Assembly (NCBI GenBank): GCA_922989275.2
Contig: OV277857.1
Coordinates: forward strand, 82,763,321-82,827,320
Source of the DNA: Gari tellinella
Taxonomy: Eukaryota; Mollusca; Bivalvia; Cardiida; Psammobiidae
DNA length: 64,000 nt
Reading direction: 5' to 3'
Below the pieces are notes generated by a model. It made no database searches. It was not told the DNA's origin and worked only from the letters and a program-made list of their open reading frames with translations. Position 1 is the first letter of the stretch. The number at the start of each line of letters is the position of its first letter. Shown in pieces: positions 50,727-61,030 of the stretch. The position numbers were made by a program, and so were the translations under genes.

Positions 50727-53700
50727 AGCTCACCTGAGCCGAAGGCTCAGGATGAGCTATTGTGATACCATTCCATCCGGTGTCTGGCGTCCGGTGTCCG
50801 TCGTACGTCATACGTTCACATTTTCAAACAACATCTCCTCAGAAACCACTGACCCAATTGCAACCAAACTTTGTCAGAAGCATCAGTGGCAAGGGGGAAC
50901 GAAATGTTGTTCAAAGTTTTTGGCTAGAGTTATTCCCCTTGCTGTGGGACCAGATTTTCTAACATGACCCTATAGACAACTTTTAATGCATAAGAAAATC
51001 TTAAAAAATCTTCTAAAAAATCCAAAGGCCCAGACCTTTGATATTTGGTATGTATCATAACCTAATGATCTTCTACCAAGATTGTTCAAAGTTCGACCCT
51101 GGGGCCAAAAATGGCCCCGCCCTGGGGCTTATCAGTTTTTTTAGCTCACCTGAGCCGAAGGCTCAGGATGAGCTATTGTGATCCCATTCTGTCCGTCGTC
51201 AGGCGTCTGTCGTACGTCGTCTGTTCACATTTTCAAACAACATCTCCTCAGAAACCACTGACCCGATTTCAACCAAACTTTGTCAGAAGCATCAGTGACA
51301 AGGTGGAACGAAATGTTGTTCAAAGATTTTGGCTAGAGTTATTCCCCTTGCTGTGGGACCAGGTTTTCTAACATGACCGTATAGACGACTTTTAATGCAT
51401 AAGAAAATCTTAAAAAATCTTCTTCTCAGAAACCCAAAGGCCCAGACCTTTGATATTTGGTATGTATCATAACCTAATGATCTTCTAGCAAGATTGTTCA
51501 AATTTTGACCCTGGGGCCAAAAATGGCCCCGCTCTTGGGCTTATCAGTTTTTCTTATGAAAACCTTTAAAAATCTTCTTCTCAGAAACCGTATGGCCTAG
51601 ATCATTAATATTTTACATGTAGCTTTGCCTTATGATCCTCTACCAAGATTGTTCAAATTATGACCCCCAGGTCAAAAATGGCCCCGCCCTGGGGCTTATC
51701 AGTTTTACATAGACTTATATAGGAAAACCTTTAAAAATCTTCTTCTCTGAATCTGTAAGGCCCAGGTCTTTAATATTTGACATAGAGCTTTGCCTTGTGG
51801 TCCTCTACTAAGATTGTTCAAATTATGACCCCGGGCCAAAAAAGGCCCCGCCCTCGGGCTTATCAGTTTTTCATAGGTAAACCTTTAAAAATCTTCTTCT
51901 CTGAAACCGTAAGGCCCAGATCATTTATATTTGACATGTAGCTTTGCCTTATAGTCCTCTACCAAAGTTGTTCAAATTATGACCCCCGGGTTAAAATTGG
52001 CCTCGCCCCGGGGCTTATCAGTTTTACATAGACTTATATAGGAAAACCTTTGAAGATCTTCTTCTCTGAAACTGTAAGGCCCAAGTCTTTAATATTTGAC
52101 ATAGAGCTTTGCCTTGTGGTCCTCTACTAAGATTGTTCAAATTATGACCCCCGGGCCAAAAAATGCCCGCCCTCGGGCTTATCAGTTTTTAGCTCACCTG
52201 AGCCAAAGGCTCAAGGTGAGCTATTGGGATGGCCCTGTGTCCGTCGTCGTCCGTCGTCGTTAACAATTGCTTCAAATGACATCTCCTCCTATACCGCTGA
52301 ACAGATTTCAACCAAACTTTACAGGAATGTTCCTTGGGTCAAGCTCTTTCAAATTTGTTCAAAGAATTAAAAACAATGTAGAACTCTGGTTGCCATGGCA
52401 ACCAAAGTGCTAAAATAAGGAAATCTTAAAAAATCTTCTTGTCTGAAACTACAAGGGCCAGAGCTTAGATATTTGGCACATAGCATCACCTACAGGTCCT
52501 CTATCAAGTTTGTTCAAATTATGCCCCTGGGTTCAAAATTGGCCCCGCCCCTGGGGGTCATAGTTTAACAGAGTTATATAGTGAAATTTTCAAACGTCTT
52601 CTCCTCTGAAACTAATATGGCCAGAGCTTTGATATTTGGCATGGTGACACTTCTAAATGTCTTATACCAATATTGTTCAAATGGTTCTGGTCGGTTGCAT
52701 ATCTAGGTCACAGGAGCTAAAAATAGATTTTTCAATGGAAACTTAAAAAATCTTCTTGTCTGAAACTACAAGAGCCAGAGCTTAGCTATATGGCACATAG
52801 CATCGCCTACAGGTCCTCTATCAAGTTTGATAAAATTATGCCCCTGGGGTCAAAATTGGCCCCGCCCCGGGGGTCACAGTTTTACATAGAGTTATATAGT
52901 GTAAATCACTGATATTTGCAAACAGTTTTGATACAGATCAGATGCCACATTATGCTGCATCTATTCTGGATCCAAACTATTTGCCACTTATTTACATAGT
53001 TTCTTTAATTTAGAAAATGTAAAGTATGATTTTTTTTACATAATTCACATTCAATGTTTGTATAGCAGACAGCAATTCAGCATTATAAGAGTTACGACCC
53101 CTGCTGCAGAACTGACAGAACTGTATTACATAACTGAACTCCGGTCAACTGAGGTACACTGTAACAGCAATATATGGTGTTTTGTTTGCTACATTTTTAT
53201 GCACCTGCACAACTTAGTTGGGGGCATATTGTTTTTATCTGTCTGCTTTTTTGTCTGTTTGTCCATTTGTTTGTCTGTCAGTCCACAACTTTAATCTTAG
53301 CCATAACTTTGGAACTACAGAAGTTAGAAACTTTATAACTTGGGTCATGTCCTACAAAGGTCATGTCATTTTTGAATTATTTCCCATTGTCATATTTTCT
53401 TGTCCTGGAGATAACTCCAGTTCTACTGATGTTAACCCATTACCCCATACATAATTATGCCTTTTTACGCCTTTAATTTATTCCTCCTCTAAAGAAAATA
53501 ATTCCATAGTCATACAGTCGTAAAATGTAAGAGATAAGAAATAGTTTCTGTATCTTAGTAGATGATAACTTAAAGCAGGTTGAAAGTAAAGCAGAATGTG
53601 CAATAAATAATCATATGGAAATACATGTAGCTTAATGATAAGAGGAAGTGTCATGGATAAGGGCCATAACCCTGCCAACAATATTTTTTTTAAGTTATTC

Positions 53701-55290
53701 CAATTTGTCATGGGTTTTTTTGTCTGAAAGATAATTCCATTTACAGCTGTATTAAAATGTTGCCTTGCCTAGTAAGCTAAGGCACAATGACCTCAGGTGA
53801 GCGAATTAAGGGCCATGGCCCTCTTGTTCATAGGAAAACCTTTGAAAATCTTTTTCTCTGAAACCGTAAGGCCCAGATCATTTATATTTGACATGTAGCT
53901 TTGCCTTATAGTCCTCTACCAAAGTTGTTCAAATTATGACCCCCGGGTTAGAATTGGCCTCGCCCCGGGGCTTATCAGTTTTACATAGACTTATTTAGGA
54001 AAACCTTTAAAAATCTTCTTCTCTGAAACTGTAAGGCCCAGGTCTTTAATATTTGACATATAGCTTTGCCTTGTGGTCCTCTACCACGATTGTTCAAATT
54101 ATGAGCCCCAGGTCAAAAATGGCCCCGCCCTCAGGCTTATTAATTTTTCATAGGAAAACCTTTAAAAATCTTCTTCTCTGAAACCGTAAGGCCCAGATCA
54201 TTTATATTTGACATGTAGCTTTGCCCTATGGTCCTCTACCAAGATTGTTCAAATTATGACCCCTGGATCAAATTTGGCCCGCACCGGGGCTTATCAGTTA
54301 TATTAGCTATATCAAAATGTTGTCTTGCCCAGTCAGCTTCTATGGTACAATGTCTCAGGTGAGCGAAATGTGGCCCTCAGAAACTGTATGGCCTAGATTT
54401 GCCATATGGTCCTCTACCAAGATTGTTCAAATTATGACCCCCGGGTCAAAATTTCTTCTCTGAAACCCCAAGGTCAAAATTTCTTCTCTGAAACTGTAAG
54501 GCCTAGATCATTTATATTTGACATGTAGCTTTGCCTTATAGTCTTCTACCAAAGTTGTTCAAATTATAACCCCTGGGTCAAAATTGGCCCCGCCCCGGGG
54601 CTTAACAGTTTTACATTGACTTATATAGGAAAACCGTTTAAAATCTTTTTCTCTCAAACTGTATGGCCTAGATCTTTAATATTTGACATACAGCTTTGCC
54701 TTGTGGTCCTCTACCAAGATTGTTCAAATTATGACCCCCGGGTCAAAAATTGCCACGCCCTCGGGCCTATTAGTTTTTCATAGGAAAACCTTTAAAAATC
54801 TTCTTCTCTGAAACCGTAAGGCCAAGATCATTTATATTTGACATGTAGCTTTGCCCTATGGTACTCTACGAAGATTGTTCAAATTATGACCTCTTGATCA
54901 AATTTGGCCCCGCCCGGGGCTTATCAGTTTTACATAGACTTATATAGGAAAACCTTTAAAAATCTTCTACTCTGAAACTGTAAGGCCCAGATTCTTAATA
55001 TTTGACATATAGCTTTGCCTTGTGGTTCTCTACCAAGTGTGTTCAAATTATGACACCGGGGCAAAAATTGGACCCACCCAGTTTTTATAGGAAAACCTTT
55101 AAAAATCTTCTTCTCTTAAACCGTAAGGCCCAGATCATTAATATCTGACATGTAGCTTCGCATTGTGGTCCTCTACCAAGATCAAATTATGGCACCTGGG
55201 TCATAGCTATATCAAAATGTTGTCTTGCCCAGTCAGATTCTATGGTACAGTGTCCTCAGGTGAGCGAAATGTGACCCTCTGTGTCTCTTG
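50727..55290 (+). mobile_element. Family E composite with ~165-bp tandem array
   Basis: Heads AGCTCACCTGAGCC at 50727, 51143 and 52191. Tails CTCAGGTGAGCGA near 53792, 54354 and 55256. Between them, units with AAATCTTCTTCTCTGAAACC, GTCCTCTACCAAGATTGTTC and GGCCCCGCCC repeat a dozen or so times. Open frames at 50752 and 51111 simply read the repeat. Confidence 0.8.
52191..53826 (+). mobile_element. Innermost family E element
   Basis: The array sequence CTTATCAGTTTTT stops at 52190 and resumes with TTCATAGGAAAACC at 53827, so this piece was inserted into the array. It contains a G1 hairpin at 52916-52985 and an ATGCACCTGCACAAC...GGGGGCAT head near 53200. Confidence 0.7.
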
Positions 55291-55601
55291 TTTTTCTTAA
55301 ATTAGTTTTTGTATGAAGAAATACTACCATAGATAGGAAATGAATAACTCAAAACCAAATTATCATATTTGTTTTCATTTAAAATGGATTTTATTGAAGC
55401 GGGCTGTTTGAAAAGGACAAAATAAGAGGAAGTGGGTGGGGTAAATTTTACATGGCCGTAGAGCCAACTGTTCTTCACCAAAATGTACACTTTTTCTATT
55501 TTTTTCATTCATCTTAAATAGCTTTTCAATACAAAACCATCATAGAGTGTTTTCATATACTTTGAAAATTTCCCACAGTCATGACATTGATACACCCTTA
55601 A

Positions 55602-56224
55602 GGTCAACATTACTGGTGAAATTGTGCGTGCATTGTAAGTACGTGCATACTCCGGAGTGACCTGTTAATGCTAATGTAATTTTTATAGGCGATTATGTTA
55701 ATGCTGCCCGCTAAACCCAGGCTTGAACTAGTTCTGAAATAGATGTTCAAGTTCAAGTCTCAACCTTTGAGAATTAATTAATCAGCATTTTCTTTCAACG
55801 AAATATCCTCAGAGCATCAAACAATTTGGTTCCAGGTGATACGTCTAATCTGGATCCAAACTAGTCGCCTCTCTGGCAATCACAGATTGGACCATAGTGT
55901 GCCGAATGTTCAGTTTTTAAACGATTGGTTTTAACAACCGACCACACTAGTATAGCCAACCCAGGAAAACAAAATGAATGGATGGGATAACTGGTTCTGG
56001 AACCAACATGGAGTTGTTTTCGGTGTATGAATATCGACATATTGTAGCCCCGCTCTGTCAGGTTGTGCCTTACCCCTTCACTGCCATGACGCACGGAATA
56101 TGTGTGGTATAAATCCGTACATGACGTCAACAATTTCAAACAATTGTCGTCTGCTTTTATTTCTCAAATTTAAAGTTTAGGTATTTTGACTTACAAAAGT
56201 TTAGGTATTTTGACTTACAAAAGT
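55602..56224. other. No gene recognised
   Basis: Includes a half G1 arm at ~55815 (CAATTTGGTTCCAGGTGATA). An open frame on the minus strand (55861-56139) lacks any domain. Confidence 0.4.
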
Positions 56225-56301
56225 GAGTGTCACACATTTTTTATCCTGATCAGACACCACGTTACGCTGCGTCTGATTAGAATCTAAACTGTTTGCAAAT
56301 A
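56225..56301. repeat. Hairpin module G1, worn
   Basis: TTATCCTGATCAGACACCAC faces TGCGTCTGATTAGAATC. Confidence 0.5.
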
Positions 56302-56397
56302 ACTATTGAACTCGGGGTAAGTCAGTTATGGGTTAAACTAACATAGCATAACCTTTATTCGGCATTAAGTTGCACAGAGCACATATATAGCCGTACA

Positions 56398-56452
56398 TGT
56401 ATATAGTGGTTGGGATTCCTGCTTTTCAGCCAGGTTCGATCCCAGACACCGA
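56398..56452 (+). mobile_element. tRNA-Glu-like fragment
   Basis: AGTGGTTGGGATTCCTGC, the loop CTTTTCA (TTC anticodon) and GGTTCGATCC resemble tRNA-Glu. The 5' arm and acceptor stem are missing, so it is a SINE head or relic. Confidence 0.45.
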
Positions 56453-56459
56453 GCTGTGT

Positions 56460-57267
56460 ACTCTTGTTTTTACTCCATTCCGGTGCACGGACGCCTCGCT
56501 TTCGCCGTACGGTCGATTCAGTCCGTTACTAGTGCGGACAACTTGCGATCGACGTGCGTCTCAGTCCCGTGACTTTGTTCCTACGCCCAAACACGGTTTG
56601 TCGCTCTTCAATATATCAAGTCAAAATACCTTATATTTAAATTTGAGAAATAAAAGGAGAAGACAATTGTTTAAAATTGGCAACGTGATGGCAGTTTAAT
56701 GGGTTAATATAAACAAAAGGTTTATCTTTATGTACGACGAGCGTGCGATGCTCGTGCGTTCCTTGCGGTTGTTTCGTTGATTGTCCGTATAAAGTGATTG
56801 TAGGACCAGTTTTGATCGAGGCTTTAAGGACATAAGCGCCCAAATGAAATCTCCGTAGTATCCTTAGCCTTATTAGATAGAGTATTTGCCAAGTTTCACG
56901 TACTTTCATTTACCATTGCAATTTCTTGTGTTTACCGTTTATATTTCGCGATTAATAGAGATTGTTTGAAATCGAAAATACCTACGGGAGGTAACCGATA
57001 CGAACGATTTCGTTGAGTAACGATATTTGAATTATCGATCTTGGTTAAAGCCACACGGTGTTGCAAGAATTGGGCGCGTTTGCCCTTAAAAATTGTTATT
57101 TCTGCCCGACTAGGTTTTAATTGTAATTGTAAGTGACAAGTGCCATAGAGTACAGATCTTAACCCTTACTGTGCTAACTTTCCAAATGGACCTTTCAGTG
57201 TCTAAATAAGGACTCAGTTATATTGACTCTTGAGGGGTCTGTTCAAACATATTTAAAATTATAGCCA
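56460..57267. other. No gene recognised
   Basis: GC-richer stretch (56460-56600) after the tRNA-like relic, possibly its SINE body. The rest is featureless. Confidence 0.35.
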
Positions 57268-57330
57268 ACAGTGCAGACCATGATCAGAGAGTTCCTTCAG
57301 GAACTCTCTGATCTGGGTCTACAATGTTCC
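57268..57330. repeat. Hairpin module G2
   Basis: ATGATCAGAGAGTTCCTTCA faces GGAACTCTCTGATCTGGG. Confidence 0.6.
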
Positions 57331-57684
57331 CAAATGATACACTTGCTCAATTCCCACATAGTAATGTTTAAGAAGATTTCGTGTTAATCTGATCTATATT
57401 TTTAATGGCCATTAAGACTATTAAACGTGTGATTATTTACCCAATTGTGTGCTACTTCTTTCTTAAGTGCGCTTGACTGGACTTCAAACAAAGGACGCCG
57501 TCACTTTTGTTGGATTTGTATGTAAAAGGGCTTAGGCCCGTTAAGGGATTATCTGCTTTGTATCCCTTGCCTTTTCATGCCTTCCACATACAATTACAGG
57601 CTTAATTCTCCTTATTCGCCACTTTACTGGTCATTTATATACAATAAGACCTGTGATATACTGTTATTCAAGAGACCAGGCCTC

Positions 57685-57825
57685 AAGGTTATAAAGCTTT
57701 TGAGTTGAGTCTGAAATCGTTCGCAAGCATTTGATTGGTCAGATTTGAGTTTTTGCTGAGCAAAGATTCAAATCTGACCAATCAAATTTAAGACTCAACT
57801 CAAAAGCTTTATAACATTGGAATTT
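57685..57825. repeat. Inverted repeat TTATAAAGCTTTTGAGTTGAG
   Basis: TTATAAAGCTTTTGAGTTGA faces TCAACTCAAAAGCTTTATAA. GATTGGTCAGATTTGAGTTT faces AATCTGACCAATC nearer the tip. Confidence 0.7.
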
Positions 57826-57859
57826 TAAGGCAACAGTCTAGGTGAGAACAACCGTTATA

Positions 57860-58830
57860 CAGAAAGAAACTATTCTGCATTAGTTCTGTAATGCAAAACA
57901 CATCAGCTAAATGAGCTTTCTGCATTAATTCTATCATGTTTTAAGCAGCAACTAAGGGAACTTTCTGCATTACTTTTGTAATGCATTAAGCAGCAGATAA
58001 AGGAGTTTTGCATTACTTCCGTTCTACATTAAGCAACAGGTGAACGCTTTCTGCACTACTTCTGTCCTTCAAACATTTTTTATGTATACTTTCATTCTTG
58101 CATTAAACAGCAGCTAAATAACTTGTCTGTATTACTTCTGCAATACACAAAGCAGCAGCCGAAGACGATTTTGCATTACTTTTATCCTGCATTAAGCAGC
58201 AGCTACATGACACTTTGATTTACTTGTGCATTGAATTAAAGATCAACTAAATAGCTAAATGAGCTTTCTGCATTACTTCTGTCTTGCATTAAGCATCAGC
58301 TAAGGAATTTTTCTGCATTACTTCGGTCATGCATTCAGCTGCAGATAAGGGAGCTTTTCTGTATTAGATCTTCTTCTGCTCTTCATCAATCAGGAGTTAA
58401 GAAGGTTTTCTGCATTACTTCCACACTGCAGTTAGCAGACACTAAGAGAGCTTTCTTCATTCCCTCTGCCCTGTTTTAAGCAGAAGGTATTGGTGCTTTC
58501 TGGATCATTTCCGTCCTGTATTAAGCAGAGGCTAAACAGGACCTATGCGTTACTTCTGCGATGCATTACATTGTACTTCAGCAGCTAAACGGACTTTCTG
58601 TATTTCGTCTGTTATGCATTTAGTAGAAGCTAAGGAAGCTTTCTGTATTACTTTCGTCCTACAGTTTGTAGCAATTAAAGGAGCTGATCGCATTTCTTTT
58701 GTCCTGCATTAAGCAGCAGCTAAGTGTATTTTTTGCATTTCTTCTTACATGTATTAAGCAATAGCTAAAATATATGCTTTCTGCATTACTTCTGTCCGGC
58801 ATTAAGCAGTGGGTAAAGGAGTTTGCACTA
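57860..58830 (+). repeat. Degenerate ~47-bp tandem array
   Basis: About twenty diverged units of TTTCTGCATTACTTCTGTCC-TGCATTAAGCAGCAGCTAA type. The unit resembles one arm of the family B/I hairpin core. Confidence 0.75.
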
Positions 58831-59144
58831 TAACTTCTGTCATGGACGGAAGGGCGGACACGAGGTCGGGCGGCCATACGCACAGCCCAATCACTATATG
58901 CACCCGAAACCTTGCTTTGAGAGCATAAAAACAACATTTATAATAAAATCTGGACTAGAATCTAGACATCATTGGGAATTGGTATTGTCCATTTTAGGTT
59001 TATGAGGCACGGCAATTAATAGTTTTCGCGTCGTTAGTCATATTTTTACAGGAAATAAACATGTTCCCTCAGAGGGTTCTTTGTGTGCTAACCCAACTCA
59101 CCAACCCACACAATGTCTAGATACATGTATATATACCCTTTACC

Positions 59145-59411
59145 CCACCATAGTCTGTTTCTTCTGTTTGAAGACAGGTGATTCCATTTTGAAGACAGAT
59201 AGTAACCACTTAATGTTTGGAAAGTGAAGCAGATGTGTCCCTTAAGGCGCATATGTTTTGCTTTACTTTCCGCCCGATTTAAGCAACAATCTGCTAGGCT
59301 TTAGAAAATGTTTATGTTGTACATGGATGGCTTTAGAAAATCGAAGTATTCTCTGCAATGGACGATTTATTTAAATGCGTAAAAGGGCGTATTTATTGAG
59401 TAAAGAGTTAA
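59145..59411 (+). mobile_element. Family B element
   Basis: ACCCTTTACCCCACCATAGT to TTATTGAGTAAAGAGTTAA, with the core TGTGTCCCTTAAGGCGCA. Confidence 0.65.
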
Positions 59412-59458
59412 TGGCATTTTTATCTGCTTTTTGGATAACATGTCAACACATGTGACTA

Positions 59459-59710
59459 CAGTGGAGAAAAAAACGTTATTCTTTCCCGTTTAAACGCAAA
59501 CGAAGCGCAAACGCATATAGCAATAAAATATGGAAAATGACAACTTTTTGAATATTCTGACTATGCATTGTCACCTGAGTGACAAACAATTTGGAGCCTG
59601 ATCAGACGCCGGGTTACCCGGCGTCTGATCTGGATCAAAACTGTTTGCAAGGGAAATAATAGTTTTAGCGTAAACGCGTTTATTGGGAAAGAATAACGTT
59701 TTCTCCACTG
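59459..59710 (+). mobile_element. Family A MITE, copy 11
   Basis: CAGTGGAGAAAAAAACGTTA to AACGTTTTCTCCACTG, TA-flanked, full palindrome. Confidence 0.85.
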
Positions 59711-59888
59711 TATCGAAGACACTGGTCAAGAAGAGCTTTTTAACTGACAGGAGCTGGGCGGAAACAACCACTTCACAATAACAAGCAGAGGTGACACGCT
59801 CAACGAGCATCTTCTTCACAGATCGCTTACCTGCTCTTGTGTAATTCTTTTCAATGATCGTCTACTATCTAAGATATTGACACACTTA

Positions 59889-60354
59889 CAGGGCTACCAT
59901 AAGTTATCATAAAAAATCCTAAGCTTTCAAAAATTTCTATATTTCAAGCGCGAATTTAGGAATCGTACATTTTACCCTTTACCCCCATAGCCTGTTTCTA
60001 GTTTTGAAGACATGTGATCACTTAAACACTTAAACACTTAAAGCAGATTGAATGTAAAGCAGAATGTGCCTTAAGGCGCATTCTGCTTTACTTTCAGTCT
60101 GCTTAATCTACCATCTGCTTAGATTAAAAATATTCTTATGGTAAATGTTCGTGTTCGTTTGTGCTCAAAGCAATATTTTCAAAACAATATATCACACCAT
60201 TTACGGCCATAACCTTTATAAAACATAGATCTACAAAAAATAACAGAATAAACTACTTTCAATAAAATCCGAATATTTCGGGAAAATCCGTTGGTCTGGA
60301 AAAATTAAGAAAAAATCGAATATTTCGGAAAAATCCAGAGAAAAGGCAGTCCTG
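59889..60354 (+). mobile_element. Family C/B composite, worn
   Basis: CAGGGCTACCATAAGTTATC start, GAATGTGCCTTAAGGCGCAT core and a worn AAAAGGCAGTCCTG end. A triplicated ACTTAAAC stretch at ~60018-60040 and an extended right half make it longer than its relatives. Confidence 0.65.
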
Positions 60355-61030
60355 ATGACAATGATACAATGACCTAGGAAGAGGAAAAGTGAACCTTACA
60401 TCATAATTATACACCATAAAGAAGCTTAGGAAATGATAGATGTCTGTGTGTAAAGCAGGTGATATCTTAAAGCAAGATAGAAGTAAAGTATCAACTTTAA
60501 GCTCCTGTATGTGCGCCATGCTGTATTGCCGTACTGTTTCAAAATGTCTGATCGTATGATTTGCAGTTTTTATATAAAGATGAATATGCAGTATTTACAA
60601 TACATGTACATAAACATTGTATACATGTTCAGTGTACAGCAACTTATCATTCCTCCTGCAGGAGCGTGCACTTGTTGTACAACTCATCTCTTTGGCTTTC
60701 TGTCTTGCACCGTATGGTAGGTTTCTATGTACCGATGGTCAGATGAGCTTCGGTATTGTACCGGTTCTTCATTAACTCTTTTCATTCTATTACTTATAAG
60801 GTATGGCGACGAGTTACTCACGTCACACCAATTACTTTTTTCACTACTTACATTAACCATTTTCAATCTTTACATTTTTCAAATTGGAATACAATGTACT
60901 TAATAATAAATTTCGAACTTTCTTTCTGTAGAGTTATAGTCGATACATAGTGACAGGTGCTCACTTACTTCTCTTTAACATGTAACTACAAACAAACAAT
61001 AGACTACTAATACCCCTTACACCAGTTAGA
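60355..61030. other. 5' flank of the Penelope-like element
   Basis: No host gene is seen. The left boundary of the retroelement is not visible, and part of this stretch may be its untranslated leader or pseudo-LTR. The frame used downstream is closed by TAA at 60983. Confidence 0.35.

Larger units (their letters stand above)
50085..55601. mobile_element. TTAA-flanked foldback filled by family E
   Basis: TTAAGGGTGTATCAATGTCA and TGACATTGATACACCCTTAA end it. The arms (50085 to ~50720 and ~55300 to 55601) pair further, for example ATGATAATTTGGGTTTTCA with AACCAAATTATCATATTTG. TTAA at both ends suggests a TTAA-duplicating transposon. No transposase is left. Confidence 0.75.

Noticed and set aside
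50752..51371. Two similar ~70-86 residue frames as duplicated genes
   Set aside because: They read the heads of family E repeats, which recur throughout 50.7-55.3 kb.
56397..56699. 100-residue plus-strand frame
   Set aside because: It begins in a tRNA-Glu-like relic and shows no domain.
57860..58830. CRISPR array
   Set aside because: The units are contiguous and diverged with no unique spacers, in an animal genome.
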